This document shows, piece by piece, positions 33,606 to 44,875 of a stretch of 64,000 nt of DNA. This stretch comes from Steromphala cineraria (taxonomy: Eukaryota > Mollusca > Gastropoda > Trochida > Trochidae). The translations under genes were made by a program, and so were the position numbers. Every line of letters starts with the position of its first letter. The first letter of the stretch is position 1. Below the pieces are notes generated by a model that worked only from the letters and a program-made list of their open reading frames with translations, was not told the DNA's origin and did not search any database. The stretch is from assembly GCA_916613615.1 (NCBI GenBank), contig OU744726.1, positions 68,778,764-68,842,763 on the forward strand. Reading direction: 5' to 3'.

Positions 33606-35785
33606 TGTTCATTTTGTATTAAGTTTGTGAAGTTTCTTGAATTTATTGAACAAATCTAGGGATAAATGGAGAAAGTGTAGATAGAAGGATTATTAGGAAA
33701 AACCATGTTAAGGAAGAAATTGAAAAGTTGTAGACCCTTACAGTAAGGACAGAGATGCGAGGTTCCTGTCTGTGAGAAATAGAACAAAAGCAAAAAAAAT
33801 GATAGACATAAAAAGGGGAAATGACATTGAAGATAGAGACATGTAAATGAGACATACAAAGAGAAGAAAACAAAAGCGGAAGAGTCGCCAATGAGAGAGA
33901 AAGAGACGAAAAGACAGTGGTGAGAGAAACTTGTAATTTGAGATCGAGAGGAGGTTGAAGAGACGTGTCAATGACAGAAAGAAAGAGAAGAACAGAGAAG
34001 TGAGAGAGATTTGTCCTTGGGAAATAGAAATAGATGAAAAGAGAAATGTAAAACATGACAATGAGAGATAAAAAGATAAGAAAATAGAAGAGACGTGTGG
34101 AGACAATGTATCTGAAGAACACATTCTTCCCATGACTTCAGTGGATGTGTGACTTATTGGACATGTCGAACTGCTACACATAAAAAGTGACATCAACAAC
34201 GTTCTAAGAAACCATATTTTCTTTCGATTATGACTTACAGGGATAAGTACCATGTGATGAAATTATTTCACATGCAACTAGCGCAATTTTCCACTCCCTG
34301 TAACTATAATGTGAATACCTTGTTTTGGTCGTCTTCCTCACTAGATACAAATCCAATATACACGTATGGGATGAACTGGATCAATCACGTGTTTTAAACA
34401 TAGATAATGTTGAAATTATGCCGAACCCTTCCTTTTATCAGATAAAATATCAATTAAATATGTGACAATAGCAAATGTGCAAAGTGATCCAGGACAGAGG
34501 AGTTTTAATTGTAGATTTTCAAGTTTCAATATTTTCTCTAGAACTTGAAAGAAATTAATAGTTTTCAAAAAGTTTGGATACAGATATTTGATAATTTCAG
34601 CCACTGCCAGATTTAAAAGTTTGAAATAGATTCCTTATTTGGTCATAATAATCTGTGATTTAAATTTGTTTATAATTTCTCGTATGTACTTTCTATTAAG
34701 TGTATTTAGAAAAAGTTTTGAAAACATGAATAAGTTTGTTTAGCTTTCAAAAAGTTTTTTAATCCATCATGAAATGTGTTATCTGCTTTCCAACCACAAA
34801 TGGTTCCGAAAAGAATATTTTTTCCGAAAGATGACTCAATATCGTAGGGCTTCAAGTTATAAGTGGTTGACGTAAATTATCATTTTTGTACAGGTGTGCC
34901 AGCAGCTGTTTAAACAGTTCAAAGCTATAAAATGTAATGCAATACATTTATCGAAGTCATTTTCAATGAATGTTTGTAAGCCACTTAACATCAATGTACA
35001 CAAGTGGTTAGAATGTCAATTAAACATAGATGTGCATGTTAAGTTGTGTTTTGCGACGTGGATTGCATTTAATCAAGTTTTTGCAAGTTATTTGGAGAGC
35101 AGACAACTGCAACAGGCAAACAACAACGTAATTTGCAAGCAAAAACATTTGCTATGATTTTTATACCTGACTTGTAATTTACATTAAAAAATGTCATTTG
35201 AGAGCGGGATATTTTCTTGCAAACGAAATTTTGGAGGATTTCACTGTTTACAATTATATTTGATTTTACATGATTATTTTATTTCAGCATTCATTTTAGC
35301 ATGACAGTCGTTTAAGATTTAACAATTTTACAAAGAATAAAGTGTGTCGCTAAAAAAAAAAACACATTGTGAAATAAAGCCAATCATCGAAGCTACGATC
35401 GTAGAAGCATTACTTCGACAAAATTGTGTACTAACTGCACACCTTTATTATGAAGTATTTGTAAATATTTTCTCCTCTTCTATCAATCAAGCAGTTATTT
35501 CTTAATATTGTTAATGAATTACAGGACATTTGTTTTCTCGCAATGTTTCAAGATGGCGATGAAAGCCGATCGATTGGTGCCTTTAATGTAATTTTGTGTT
35601 CTTGCAATGTAACCTAAACAATGGCAAAGCTATATCAAAAACCTGCACGCAGCCTTGTGGGCTATAAAAGTTTTAAATAGCTCTAGAACATTTATTTCCT
35701 TTGAAAACAAGACTCTATTATCCTACATTCAATTTCAATATTCAATTTTTACATCCCCTTCTTCCAATTCATGTTACCTGATTTC
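33606..35785. other. No gene seen; purine-rich tract
   Basis: 33,720-34,110 is a long purine-rich tract (GAGAGA/AAAGAGA style), which creates long minus-strand frames rich in Phe/Leu/Ser. I do not count these as genes. The 5' untranslated exon of the following DUF229 gene should lie in or upstream of this stretch but is not recognisable. Confidence 0.45.
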
Positions 35786-35796
35786 TCTTTACAGGC

Positions 35797-37671
35797 ATGG
35801 CGTTTCTAAACAAGTTGCTCCGGTTGTTTCGTCTCCTGTGTTTTATAGGACTAACAACATATCTCATCTCCTGTGTCTATCTAAGCTTGCCCAAAAAGGT
35901 TCTTTTAGAATATGACGGCATAAGTTCTCAAGCATGTAAACTACCTGATGTCGACCCATATGATAAGTCTATTCAGAGATTTATAAAACATAATGACCCT
36001 ATCAAATGCACAGGGAATTTGTCTTTTACTTACGTTGATGGTCAGTTTATCCGTTTCAATTGGACAGTAGTGAACACCACCTACAACGATTTGAAATATT
36101 GTACTTATAGGTCAATCATAAGAGGGCACAAAAACACAGACTGGCACATTGAGTTTGGGAACGAAAGCATACCAATTATGCAAGACACAAGAATGAAAGA
36201 TGAATTTGTAGTGTTGGAATGCCTTGACACAAATAATAGTTCTATCTACAAGAACTTTCACTCTTTGTTGATTCCTAAAAAAGATATTGATGAAGAATGT
36301 GCTAAAAATCTTATTCGTCATCTGGATAAGAATAAACCAAAGGAATTACTTAGTGTCTTAATGATTGGTTTGGATTCGGTTTCACGGTTGAACTCAGTCA
36401 GACAATTGCCAAAGATACGGAAATACTTATTGGATACCTTAGGAGGGTTCGAGATGAAGGGATATACAAAACTAGCAGATAATACATTTGTAAACATGGT
36501 GCCAGCCCTTACGGGAAAATTCGTTGAGGAGCTTCCGTGGAATCACAGCATGAGAAATGAACCATTTGATAGATATAATTTCATATGGAAGAACTTTTCT
36601 CAAAATGGATACACAACATTTTACGGAGAAGATCATCCGGAAATTGCAACTTTCACATACTTTAAGCGAGGGTTTAGACAAGTGCCTTGTCATTATTATA
36701 ACAGACCTTTCGCTGTTGCAATGGAGAGGGATAAGTCTATCTGGAACACGAACCACCATTGTATACTTGATAGGTTGGAAGCAGATGTCAGTCTTGATTA
36801 TGTGAGGGATTTTGTTCGCAATTATCATGATGTACCTCATTTTGGATATTTTTTCATGACGCGGTTGAGTCATGACGGTGTAAATTTAGCAGGAGGAGCA
36901 GACGAACCGCATAGCAGATTTGTAGAATCGTTGCAGAAAGAAAACCTTCTTCAAAATACAGTTCTGATTTACTTCAGCGACCACGGTATGAGATTTGGCG
37001 GCATCAGGAACACCTTTGTAGGCAACATTGAAGAAAGAATGCCAATGATGTTCCTTGTGTTGCCAGAATGGTTCAAGGAAAAATATCCTTTGATTGTCCG
37101 CAATTTGAAAATGAATGCAAATCGTTTGACAACACATTTTGACACTTACGAGACGTTGAAAGATATTGTCAACTTTCAAGGGGTATTCAGTTCACCAAAA
37201 TCTGACCGCGGTATTAGCTTATTTTCAGAAATTCCCCGAGGACGTACGTGTGACGAGGCAGGAGTTTTACCTCATTGGTGCATATGCTGGGAAGATCAGA
37301 AAGTCGACAAGAACCCCAAAGACGTGCAAAATGCAATCTCAACTATAGTCAGCTTCATTAATCACAAGCTAACTGCACATCAGAAATTGTGTGCAGTTCT
37401 AGAATTGAAGAAAATACAGGTTTTTATAAACAGGACATTTCGTTTCAGTGCCAAAATAAAGCCAATGGTTATATACCAACTTAAGTTGGTTCTCACACCC
37501 GGAGATGGTATCTTCGAAGCCACTGTGACCAAGGACCAAGAAACCGATAAGTTTTCATTGTCTGGTGATGTTAGTAGAACCAATAAGTATGGACAACAAT
37601 CATCGTGCATAGATGACCACGAACTAAAGAAATATTGCTTTTGTAAATCATTTCTGTTTAAAATGACATGA
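35797..37671 (+). CDS. DUF229 family membrane hydrolase-like protein (paralogue 2)
   Basis: 624 residues in one coding exon, starting at the ATG two bases after a splice acceptor (TTTACAG ending at 35,794). Architecture is as in the paralogue at 22,787: N-terminal signal anchor (about 10-32), Cys-rich N domain, then GLDSVSR, NTFVNMVPALTGK, FSDHG and RLTTHFD core motifs, and a C-terminal TCDEAG...HWC domain. All putative metal/catalytic residues are kept, so both copies may be active. It lacks about 20 residues present near 548-568 of paralogue 1 and has a longer C-terminal tail (KSFLFKMT). An 84-base stretch (36,343-36,426) is identical to the paralogue although neighbouring parts differ. The family is known in animals, but its substrate is not established. 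Confidence 0.9.
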   Translation: MAFLNKLLRLFRLLCFIGLTTYLISCVYLSLPKKVLLEYDGISSQACKLPDVDPYDKSIQRFIKHNDPIKCTGNLSFTYVDGQFIRFNWTVVNTTYNDLKYCTYRSIIRGHKNTDWHIEFGNESIPIMQDTRMKDEFVVLECLDTNNSSIYKNFHSLLIPKKDIDEECAKNLIRHLDKNKPKELLSVLMIGLDSVSRLNSVRQLPKIRKYLLDTLGGFEMKGYTKLADNTFVNMVPALTGKFVEELPWNHSMRNEPFDRYNFIWKNFSQNGYTTFYGEDHPEIATFTYFKRGFRQVPCHYYNRPFAVAMERDKSIWNTNHHCILDRLEADVSLDYVRDFVRNYHDVPHFGYFFMTRLSHDGVNLAGGADEPHSRFVESLQKENLLQNTVLIYFSDHGMRFGGIRNTFVGNIEERMPMMFLVLPEWFKEKYPLIVRNLKMNANRLTTHFDTYETLKDIVNFQGVFSSPKSDRGISLFSEIPRGRTCDEAGVLPHWCICWEDQKVDKNPKDVQNAISTIVSFINHKLTAHQKLCAVLELKKIQVFINRTFRFSAKIKPMVIYQLKLVLTPGDGIFEATVTKDQETDKFSLSGDVSRTNKYGQQSSCIDDHELKKYCFCKSFLFKMT

Positions 37672-37681
37672 AGCTTAATTG

Positions 37682-37687
37682 AATAAA
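37682..37687 (+). terminator. Polyadenylation signal of DUF229 paralogue 2
   Basis: AATAAA 10 bases after the stop, in the conserved context AATAAAGTTGTCAAGC. Confidence 0.7.
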
Positions 37688-38027
37688 GTTGTCAAGCAAA
37701 AGGGTTATGTATGAACATGCATCTTCGTAGTACATTTTAAAGGGATCCATTTTCATAATTTTATCTCAATTAAGCTGATACAAGTACATGTCTTTGAGAA
37801 AAATAAAGTTTTATATAACATGGTTTACTAAGCTTAAAATTATATGTTGTGCTATAAACAGTGTTATGGTCAAGTTTCATCTTATGGCATGTTACTCGGT
37901 TTCTAAGTGTAGTTCTACTGTTGTATTGCAGTTAATCTGCTGCTACTTACAGTGAAAGGAAACAAACGTTAAATTTAATAATTTGATGGACAATAAAGGA
38001 TGAACTTAAGTTCGTAGGTAACTACAT

Positions 38028-38125
38028 ACGTCTCCCCTACTCCTTTTTGGATGGTAACATTGACATGTTTAATAGCTGAAATATTGCTGACACCACGTTC
38101 AACCCCAACTCACTTACTTTTCGCA
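38028..38125 (+). mobile_element. 3' fragment of the CTCACT-tailed repeat
   Basis: CTACTCCTTTTTGGATGGTA through GCTGACACCACGTTCAACCC and CAACTCACTTAC matches the 3' end of the repeat at 25,961. The 5' part is missing. Confidence 0.6.
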
Positions 38126-38296
38126 TTGACTCGACATCATCATTTGTTGAAAATCTAATATCCCTTTTTCTTTTTTTGTATCATAGTTTTGCAACGTTCA
38201 AATAGAAAGTTTTCAATTGCAGGAGAATTATAATGCTTTATCTCAGTCTTAGAAATGGAACACACGTCTCTTGGTTTGTTGGGGCTGTGGGTAGAC

Positions 38297-38657
38297 CATT
38301 CTCTCCCCACAGAGGCAGATCAAGTCATGAAATGTTGATACAGCCTATGTTCTAATACGCCAAATTAGTGGGCTAGAATGGGATATGCCCGATTTGAGAT
38401 AATCAAAGTTAGTTCTGCAATCAGCGACGCTATTCTATAAACATCATTTTGGCAACTGGGCCATGGCAAAGGCTTTTTGATGTGAACCACCCTTTCCACA
38501 ATACGAGAAGGGTTGTCATTTGCTAAAGAGATTCAAATGGATTGTGGTACAGATTTGGTCCGCCAGGGGAATTACCAGAACCCACAGATTTTGCCTTATT
38601 AGAACAGAGGTGGCATCAACAATATATGACTTTATCTACCTATGTAGGGAGAGAATG
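38297..38657 (+). mobile_element. MULE-like MITE with degenerate 9-bp TSD
   Basis: TIRs CATTCTCTCCCCACAGAGG and CTATGTAGGGAGAGAATG enclose the family body, here inverted internally relative to the 8,488 copy. The flanks TGGGTAGAC (38,288-38,296) and GGGGTATAC (38,658-38,666) match at 7 of 9 positions. Confidence 0.8.
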
Positions 38658-38965
38658 GGGGTATACAGGACAGCAGTAGGTACCAATGTCTTCATCTTGT
38701 TTCTCTAGAACCCAACACTCAGTTCAATTGGTCCAAAACAGCTGATTTCACACCAAAGATCGCCACGCACACTGCACGTCGTCTCACACTGACTTACATG
38801 TATGATGTGAGTCTCTAGATCAGCGCTTACACAGTACACTTACTGGACACACAAGTGTCTCTCCCAGGTCTTCATGATGCACACCTCTGTACAAGGGCTA
38901 CTGTTGCTGTCTTCAGGGTGGGGTTATCTCTCGCTATCACCCACGCTATATGTGGGCGCAGTGTG

Positions 38966-39250
38966 GAGTGAGTGAGTGAGAAAACGTTTAACGTGTTTTC
39001 AGCAATTTTTCACCTATCTAACACGTAGATCCATCCAAAGAGTACACAGATCAGGGAGAAAGAACCGAAAGGATGATGAAAAGACGGAAAGAAATGCATA
39101 GTGAGAGATAGAAGGCAGGTTTCGAAGGACTCACATTTGGTCTTGTTTCTACCTGTCGACCTGTCCAGCTTGGGTGACCCTACCAGGAGCATGTCAGCTC
39201 AAGCTGGCATAGCTCTGAAGTCTCCGAAGCACACAAACCACCAATGTGGA
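38966..39250 (-). mobile_element. CTCACT-tailed repeat, reverse copy
   Basis: On the minus strand it reads from the TTTGTGTGC-type head through GGTCACCCAAGCTGGACAGG to an (ACTC)n tail at 38,966-38,978. It is nearly full length compared with 25,961. Confidence 0.65.
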
Positions 39251-39691
39251 ATGTATATGCTTGAAGTGATGCAGGTCCGGATCGGGTGCAATTCTGGCTT
39301 TCTATCTCTCGACTTCGTTTTGGCAAACTGCCCTTTTCCCTATTCACTTCCAAGCAGGTTGCGTTATAAAGGTAGCGCTGCTCATGTACATGCATGTGAA
39401 TTGTTCATTTCCATGATTATTAACAATTTAAACTAAACCTTTGCCTGGCATTAACATTTTGTGCCCTAAATTATTGTTGTCAATATTGGCAGTTTTCCTC
39501 TATCTGCGTTAAAGTAAAGCCCTGATAACAGGTCTCAGAAAAGGTATTGTGTTTATGGTTCAGTCTCACCTCAAAACAATATAAGATACCAAAAATATAC
39601 ACATCTAAAACGGCCGGTCATACGTTCGGCTGGTTGAATTTGTTGAGAACACAGCACTTTCTTTAGAAGTGATTATTGGAACACAGTGACC

Positions 39692-39765
39692 ACGTAGTAA
39701 ATAATGACCCGGTACCGAGGGGTTATGGAAAATAACCCGAGGCAAACGGGTCATTATTTGACTTA
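39692..39765. repeat. Foldback hairpin with AATAATGACCCG arms
   Basis: AAATAATGACCCG near 39,699 pairs with CGGGTCATTATTT near 39,747. An inner pair, GGGTTAT and ATAACCC, closes the hairpin. Total span is about 70 bases. Confidence 0.75.
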
Positions 39766-40197
39766 CACTCCCGCGGAAGCCTCCTGCAATAGTTTCAACT
39801 TAATGTTTTTATAAACAATTAATTTAAAATCGTTTTACTGATATCATTCGCGGGTTTATCATTTCTTGATAAGAAAAAATACTTAAATTACCCCCATATT
39901 AGGCTTTTAGAAATAAACGCTTGATTTCCTACAATAAAAACTATTTTATTACGGTGTTTCAACTAAATTGGTTTACATACATAATTGAAAAACGTTTCAG
40001 TGATCCATTTTGCGGGTTTGATATGTCTTGATAAGAATACTATTTTAGACTACTTACAATACCCCCTGCTAAGTGTTTTAGAACTAATAACTTGATTCCT
40101 TACATTAAGAACATTGTTATTGCAATATTAATATATATTTATAGGGGAAAATAAAAACCAAACATGACACATAAAAAATTACATCAACTGGCATGGA

Positions 40198-40262
40198 TCC
40201 ACGGTAGCTCAACAGGTACGAGCGCTGCTTGACAACAGAGGTTCCTGGTTCGAATCCCACTT
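40198..40262 (+). tRNA. tRNA-like sequence
   Basis: A-box GGTAGCTCAACAGGTACGAG with a paired D stem (GCTC/GAGC) and B-box GGTTCGAATCCC at about 40,249-40,260. The anticodon arm is imperfect and the acceptor strands do not pair. I rate it a tRNA pseudogene or SINE head. No attached SINE body is recognisable. Confidence 0.45.
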
Positions 40263-42428
40263 TCGTTGTTCATAAATCTTAACTTTCTTGTTTGATTAAA
40301 AATCAAAATTTTACAAGTCCAATTGTTTGCGATTGTTTACAATCTTATAACCGACCAAGGCAGTTGTGAGATAACCAACCTACGCGGATTGAGCTCACGG
40401 CACATAACATTCAACTAAACTAAAGGCAATAACTTCCCAAGGGGTGTAAAGGGTAAACACCTATAAGAAGTATAAGAAGGTAGTTGTGAGTTAAAACCAA
40501 TTGAAAAAAAGAAGGGATATAACCGCCAAAGGGGTGTAAAATCAAATATAAATTACCTAAACTATAACATTACGTTATTTGAAGGCTAAAGGCGGAAAAT
40601 AATTCATAATGTATGAAATACCGATAACCATTAATAACCAGCTAGATTATATGATTTTGCTTCAATACTAAGGTTTGAATCTTCGTTTAATTTCATTTGT
40701 ATCTTCTAGTCACCTTCTCATAAGAGAGATATCTCTATGTTGGTCTGAACTTTGCCGTTTGTAGCTTAAAATGGCATTACTTCTGTGGACTGTTTGTTGA
40801 CAAATCAACTGTTCTGACACATTACGATGCCGGAGTCTGGAGGCGCAAAGATTTGTTGGTATAGTGGCCGACAAACCCACCCTTGGATATGATGGTCTTG
40901 ACCATATTGCGTAGCATTCTATGTCCTATAGGAACTATACCAGATATCTTTATTCTTCAAGGCCGAAACTGGTATAGAACACCTTGTTATCACTTTTTGG
41001 TGCAGGTCGCTGGTATATTTTTCAACCCGGGCAACAGGATGGATCTTTAGATTCCAATAGGCCTTTGCAGAATGGGGTTCTATACGCCTGTGTTTATTTG
41101 AAACAAATAGGTAGTAAAACAGATTGAACAGAAACATTTTGAATTAAATGGCTCGAAGAAATTACACACATAATTGCGTCAGCTCCTAATCAAAAGTGTC
41201 CGAAGTTCGGCCTACTTAAAACTAAAACGCCGAATTTATATAGAATGTTGGTTGTGAAAACAATGGATAAATCATTTTTAAATTTTTTTATAAATCTCTC
41301 GGAAAATAGAAATGAATTGAACTACAAGAATCTATGATCTACGTTAAATGTGAAAACCCTCGTTTCTGATTGGCTACAGTAAAAAATCGCAGGGCGTATA
41401 ATTTGGTGACACGGTGTCCTGTTTACTTTGCTAACAAATTCCTTATTCTCTATTCACCACCAACGGTGATACAAGGGCATATAGATATATACAAGCATAT
41501 TCAATATTTGTGAAAGTCATTTTTACATCATTCTTTTCAGTTCAGAGATGCGCAGGAATTCATTTGTTGCCTGGCAACGATAGTTGTCAAATATTGGTGT
41601 TGTATCGGAAATTTACAAATAATCAGCCATTATTTTGTTTATACACATTATGTTTAAAATCTTATCAAACTTTTCACAGGGTAATCGGTAGAATGCTGTC
41701 AAAACTGTCAAAATATACGCAACTGACAACAGTACAGTTTTCCTGCTGGCAAGGTCTATTAGTAACATAGCGTTAGGCAACACAGTTTAACCGGACAGAA
41801 TAGCATACAACTATCAGTCGAAATACGGAAAACAATTCTACACTTTATCCACAGTATCAATTTTATAATAACGACGTCAGGTTTGTGAATACATTTAGAA
41901 AATATTCTTAATACTGACAACGGTCGCGATATTCTAACATCTACTGAGTAGGGTGCACTAACTTTGGAGCACATGTCCGTAATATCGAGGCCTTCTGCAT
42001 GTCACCTCATTCGAGCTCTTACTTATCTAAGTTATCCATTTACAGTCTGACGCTACGCGTTTGACTTTTAATTAGATTTAGAGCTATATCAGTATGTTTG
42101 TAAATCTGTTATCTAAAACATAAATGAGCCTTCCTGAGTCTAGAAATATTGGCAAGTCTAGATGGCTGAGCTTGTACATAAAAATGTAATAAGTGTACTG
42201 CTTAAACGGCATCAATAAAGAGGGCATATTTTTTATATTATCAAAATGTGTAACATTCTTGACAATACAGCTATTTCAGAACAACTTTGTATTATACATA
42301 TTGAATTCTAGGATAGAAATGCATGCCTGTCATTAGAAACAACCATCATGGTAATTGCTTCATGGTTGTTGAAAATATTGAACAGAAGAAATGCAGTAAA
42401 ATCTGTTGTGCAATTGTGCAATTTTACC
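40263..42428. other. No gene seen
   Basis: 2.2 kb without a supported gene or RNA. A short duplicated phrase (AAGGGGTGTAAA) occurs near 40,439 and 40,529. Confidence 0.4.
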
Positions 42429-42793
42429 TTAAAGGGGCAGTAGCACGTTTTTAGGGGGAATATGAGGTGATGTCAGGAAAATGAAAATAAATGGTTCCAA
42501 TTGAAAGACAATGTATTAAAAGTAAATGAAGCAGTAATAAATCAAATATGTAATGTAAAGTTCAGCCATGCGATTCCTTTTCTTACAAAAAAATGAATTA
42601 AAGGTGTTCACACAAAAATGGCTGCCAATGGATTTTATGTGAATCTTTATAATTTGTTCTCTGGTTATGGATGATTGGTTTGTGTAATGAGATTTTTGAC
42701 ACTTCCAAAGAATTACATCAAGCATTAACTTACAATTATCAGTGAAAAATTGAAAATATAAAATTGTCAAAAAACGTGCTACTGCCCGTTTAA
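42429..42793 (+). mobile_element. TTAA-MITE-1, full length
   Basis: Canonical left terminus. The right terminus has one change (CTGCCCGTTTAA). The flanks CC-TTAA and TTAA-GC again share only TTAA. Confidence 0.9.
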
Positions 42794-42832
42794 GCAATAA
42801 ACAGTGATTATATCAAACTAATATCCTCAATG

Positions 42833-43072
42833 TTATTTGTTGCAGCCAATCATCTTAGGTCCATTTGTCATTGCAAAATCCGTGATGTGAATTGACTTTT
42901 TAAGTAAATTAAATATGTTATCTTTTTCGTCATCAGGAATGTTTGAAAAAGTGTTTTGAGTAATAAATATATCACAATTATCGTCATAACGTTTTTCAAG
43001 CATGACTAAGGCTTGACTTAGCATTGTATAGGAAACACAGTCATTCTCTAATGACTCTGCTATGACTAACAC
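42833..43072 (-). pseudogene. Exon fragment of an unrecognised small family (copy A)
   Basis: A minus-strand frame of about 79 residues ends with FAMTNGPKMIGCNK and a stop. Its middle (SNIPDDEKDNIFNLLKKS) matches a frame at 54,411-54,656 that has the same C-terminal end in another frame. A TTAA-MITE-1 sits 29 bases upstream of the frame. Any 5' continuation is lost or spliced; a possible acceptor (ATTTGAAG) is weak. I do not recognise the family. It may be the last exon of a broken or distant gene. Confidence 0.4.
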
Positions 43073-43100
43073 TTCAAATGATAAAACAAATCAAACAATT

Positions 43101-43467
43101 TTAAAGGGGCAGTGGCACGTTTTTAGGGGGAATGTAAGGTGATGTCAGAAAAATGAAAATTAATGGTTCCAATTGAAAGACAATGTATTTAAACCAAATG
43201 AAGCAGTAATAATTCAAATATATAATGTAAAGTGTAGCCATGCTAATCCATTTTCTTATACAAAATAAATCAAAGGTGTTCACACAAAATGGCCGCCAAT
43301 GGATTTCATGTGAATCTTCATACTTTGTCCTCTGACCATGGATGATTGGATTGTATAATGAGATTTTTGACACTTTCAAAATAAAACATTTAGCATAGAC
43401 GTACAAATATCATTGAAAAAAAAAATAGAATATGAAATTATCACAAAACGTGCTACTGCCCCTTTAA
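43101..43467 (+). mobile_element. TTAA-MITE-1, full length
   Basis: TTAAAGGGGCAGTGGCACG at the left, CGTGCTACTGCCCCTTTAA at the right. The flanks (ATT before, GAT after) restore to a single TTAA target. It lies 307 bases from the preceding same-orientation copy. Confidence 0.92.
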
Positions 43468-43639
43468 GATTGGACACGTCAGACCATAAAAAAATCCGTG
43501 ACCGACGTGTAACTTGAACACCCGGGTGAGCACGTTGTGTTATCGAAAAAAACATTTTTTTTCTTGTTGAATGGTAAGGTATTTACCAGCCTCGATGTCG
43601 GCGTGCATGAATTTGGACACCTACCACGTGAGATGCATG

Positions 43640-44135
43640 CACGCATCCAACGATCCTCGATAACCCAGAGCTTTCGTTCCGATGAATCTACACTACAAGC
43701 CCTGGAACACTTTTCTCAAACCGAATTACCTCCCTTTGCAATGACTCAGCTAAACGCTTGCTTTATAACAAACAGTGGGACCACGCCTAAAACCAGTTTT
43801 CTTTCTCTTACTATGCCTTTCTTTTCGTATTTTCCCTCATCCTTTCGATCCCTTTCTCCCTGATCTGTCTACTCTTTTTTGGATGGCAACGTTCACGTGT
43901 TAAATAGCTGAAAAATTGCTGACAACACGTTAAAATCCCAACTCACTTACTCACTCACTTGATGTTGCGAACGGTCGAGTTATTTACGCGCTTGGTGTCT
44001 GCGTTTCGTTTCTGATTGGATAACATGTACGTTAAGGGAGGAAATTGGGTTTGAGATAAAAACCCGTAAATTTGCCCAGGGCGTGTAGTGTCGATTTATC
44101 GGAACAAAAGCGCTGGGTTATCGAGGATGGCATCC
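43640..44135. mobile_element. Inverted-repeat element split by a CTCACT-tailed repeat
   Basis: The left arm (about 43,645-43,740, with ATCCTCGATAACCCAGAG, ACACTACAAGCCCTGG and AATTACCTCCCTT) is complementary to the right arm (about 44,035-44,130, with AAGGGAGGAAATTGGG and GGGTTATCGAGGATGG). The interior contains the repeat at 43,795-43,963. So the element was about 300 bases before that insertion. Confidence 0.7.
43795..43963 (+). mobile_element. CTCACT-tailed repeat, 3' part
   Basis: From TTTTCTTTCTCTTACTATGC through GATGGCAACGTTCACGTG to ACTCACTTACTCACTCACTT. It matches the 3' half of the copy at 25,961 and is inserted between inverted arms. Confidence 0.7.
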
Positions 44136-44600
44136 AACTCGGTTGGTAACTATAACTAAGTTCTATTGTATCAACTGTTCCCAATAGTTTAGGTGTTATC
44201 GTGGTAGTTTGGTTTTTGTGACGGCTGTATCTCACACTTCGCTGTGTCTTTATTTATTGGACACAATATTAAATCTGTATTGAAACTGTCAATATGTTTT
44301 GTATATCAGAATATTTTAATAACGTAGAATGAAGAGGTGTACAGTGAAAGGTAATTCCGGAATTATTATGGGGAACATGCTCTGTGGTTTGTATTTGTTG
44401 ATTTTAAAAACTCTCTGTTCTATACATTGTTTACACTCATTATAGGGAACATGTTCTGTGTGTTTTGTATTTGCTGATTTAAAAAAACTCTCTGTTCTAT
44501 ACATTGTTTACGCTCATTATGGACAACAATTATTTTAAGTTCACATACGGTTTAGTCTGCCAGCAATTTCCAAATTGAGCTTTTCCATTAATTTACATTT

Positions 44601-44705
44601 ATGCAGAGGAATATATGGATGACAACAAAGCAGATGCGTATGTATGACAACTATTTTGTTCATTGTTTGCGACGATTCGACACAGATTCTTGTGTCGTTC
44701 TCAAA
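44601..44705 (+). pseudogene. Exon fragment of the unrecognised family (copy B)
   Basis: A plus-strand frame opens ATGCAGAGGAATAT and contains FVHCLRRFDTDSCVVLK. It matches FVHCMRRFHTDSCVVLK of the frame at 54,411-54,656 on the other strand. Similarity stops at 44,705, where it joins the flank of the minisatellite duplicon (AATATAACTGTGAATAACCA). It is a fragment only. Confidence 0.4.
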
Positions 44706-44875
44706 TATAACTGTGAATAACCACAGTTTACATGTATATGGGAAGCTAAAACAATATATTGTAGGAATGAAACAAATTGATGAAAGCATACATCTGATTG
44801 TATTCAGAAAGGCACAGGAGAAATCAGTAGATAAGTCGCCTATTTGAAAGCTAGTTGGTATCATAGCTTTCAGGA
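44706..44875. repeat. Duplicon flank upstream of minisatellite 1
   Basis: ACAGTTTACATGTATATGG through GTAAGCTAGTTGGTATCATA-type sequence is about 90% identical to 60,807-60,960. It marks the lower boundary of the segmental duplication that also carries the minisatellite and the ASB terminal exon. Confidence 0.85.

Noticed and set aside
33643..34253. Two overlapping long minus-strand frames (159 and 171 codons)
   Set aside because: They come from a purine-rich tract giving Phe/Leu/Ser-rich, low-complexity translations in two frames at once, with no domain.
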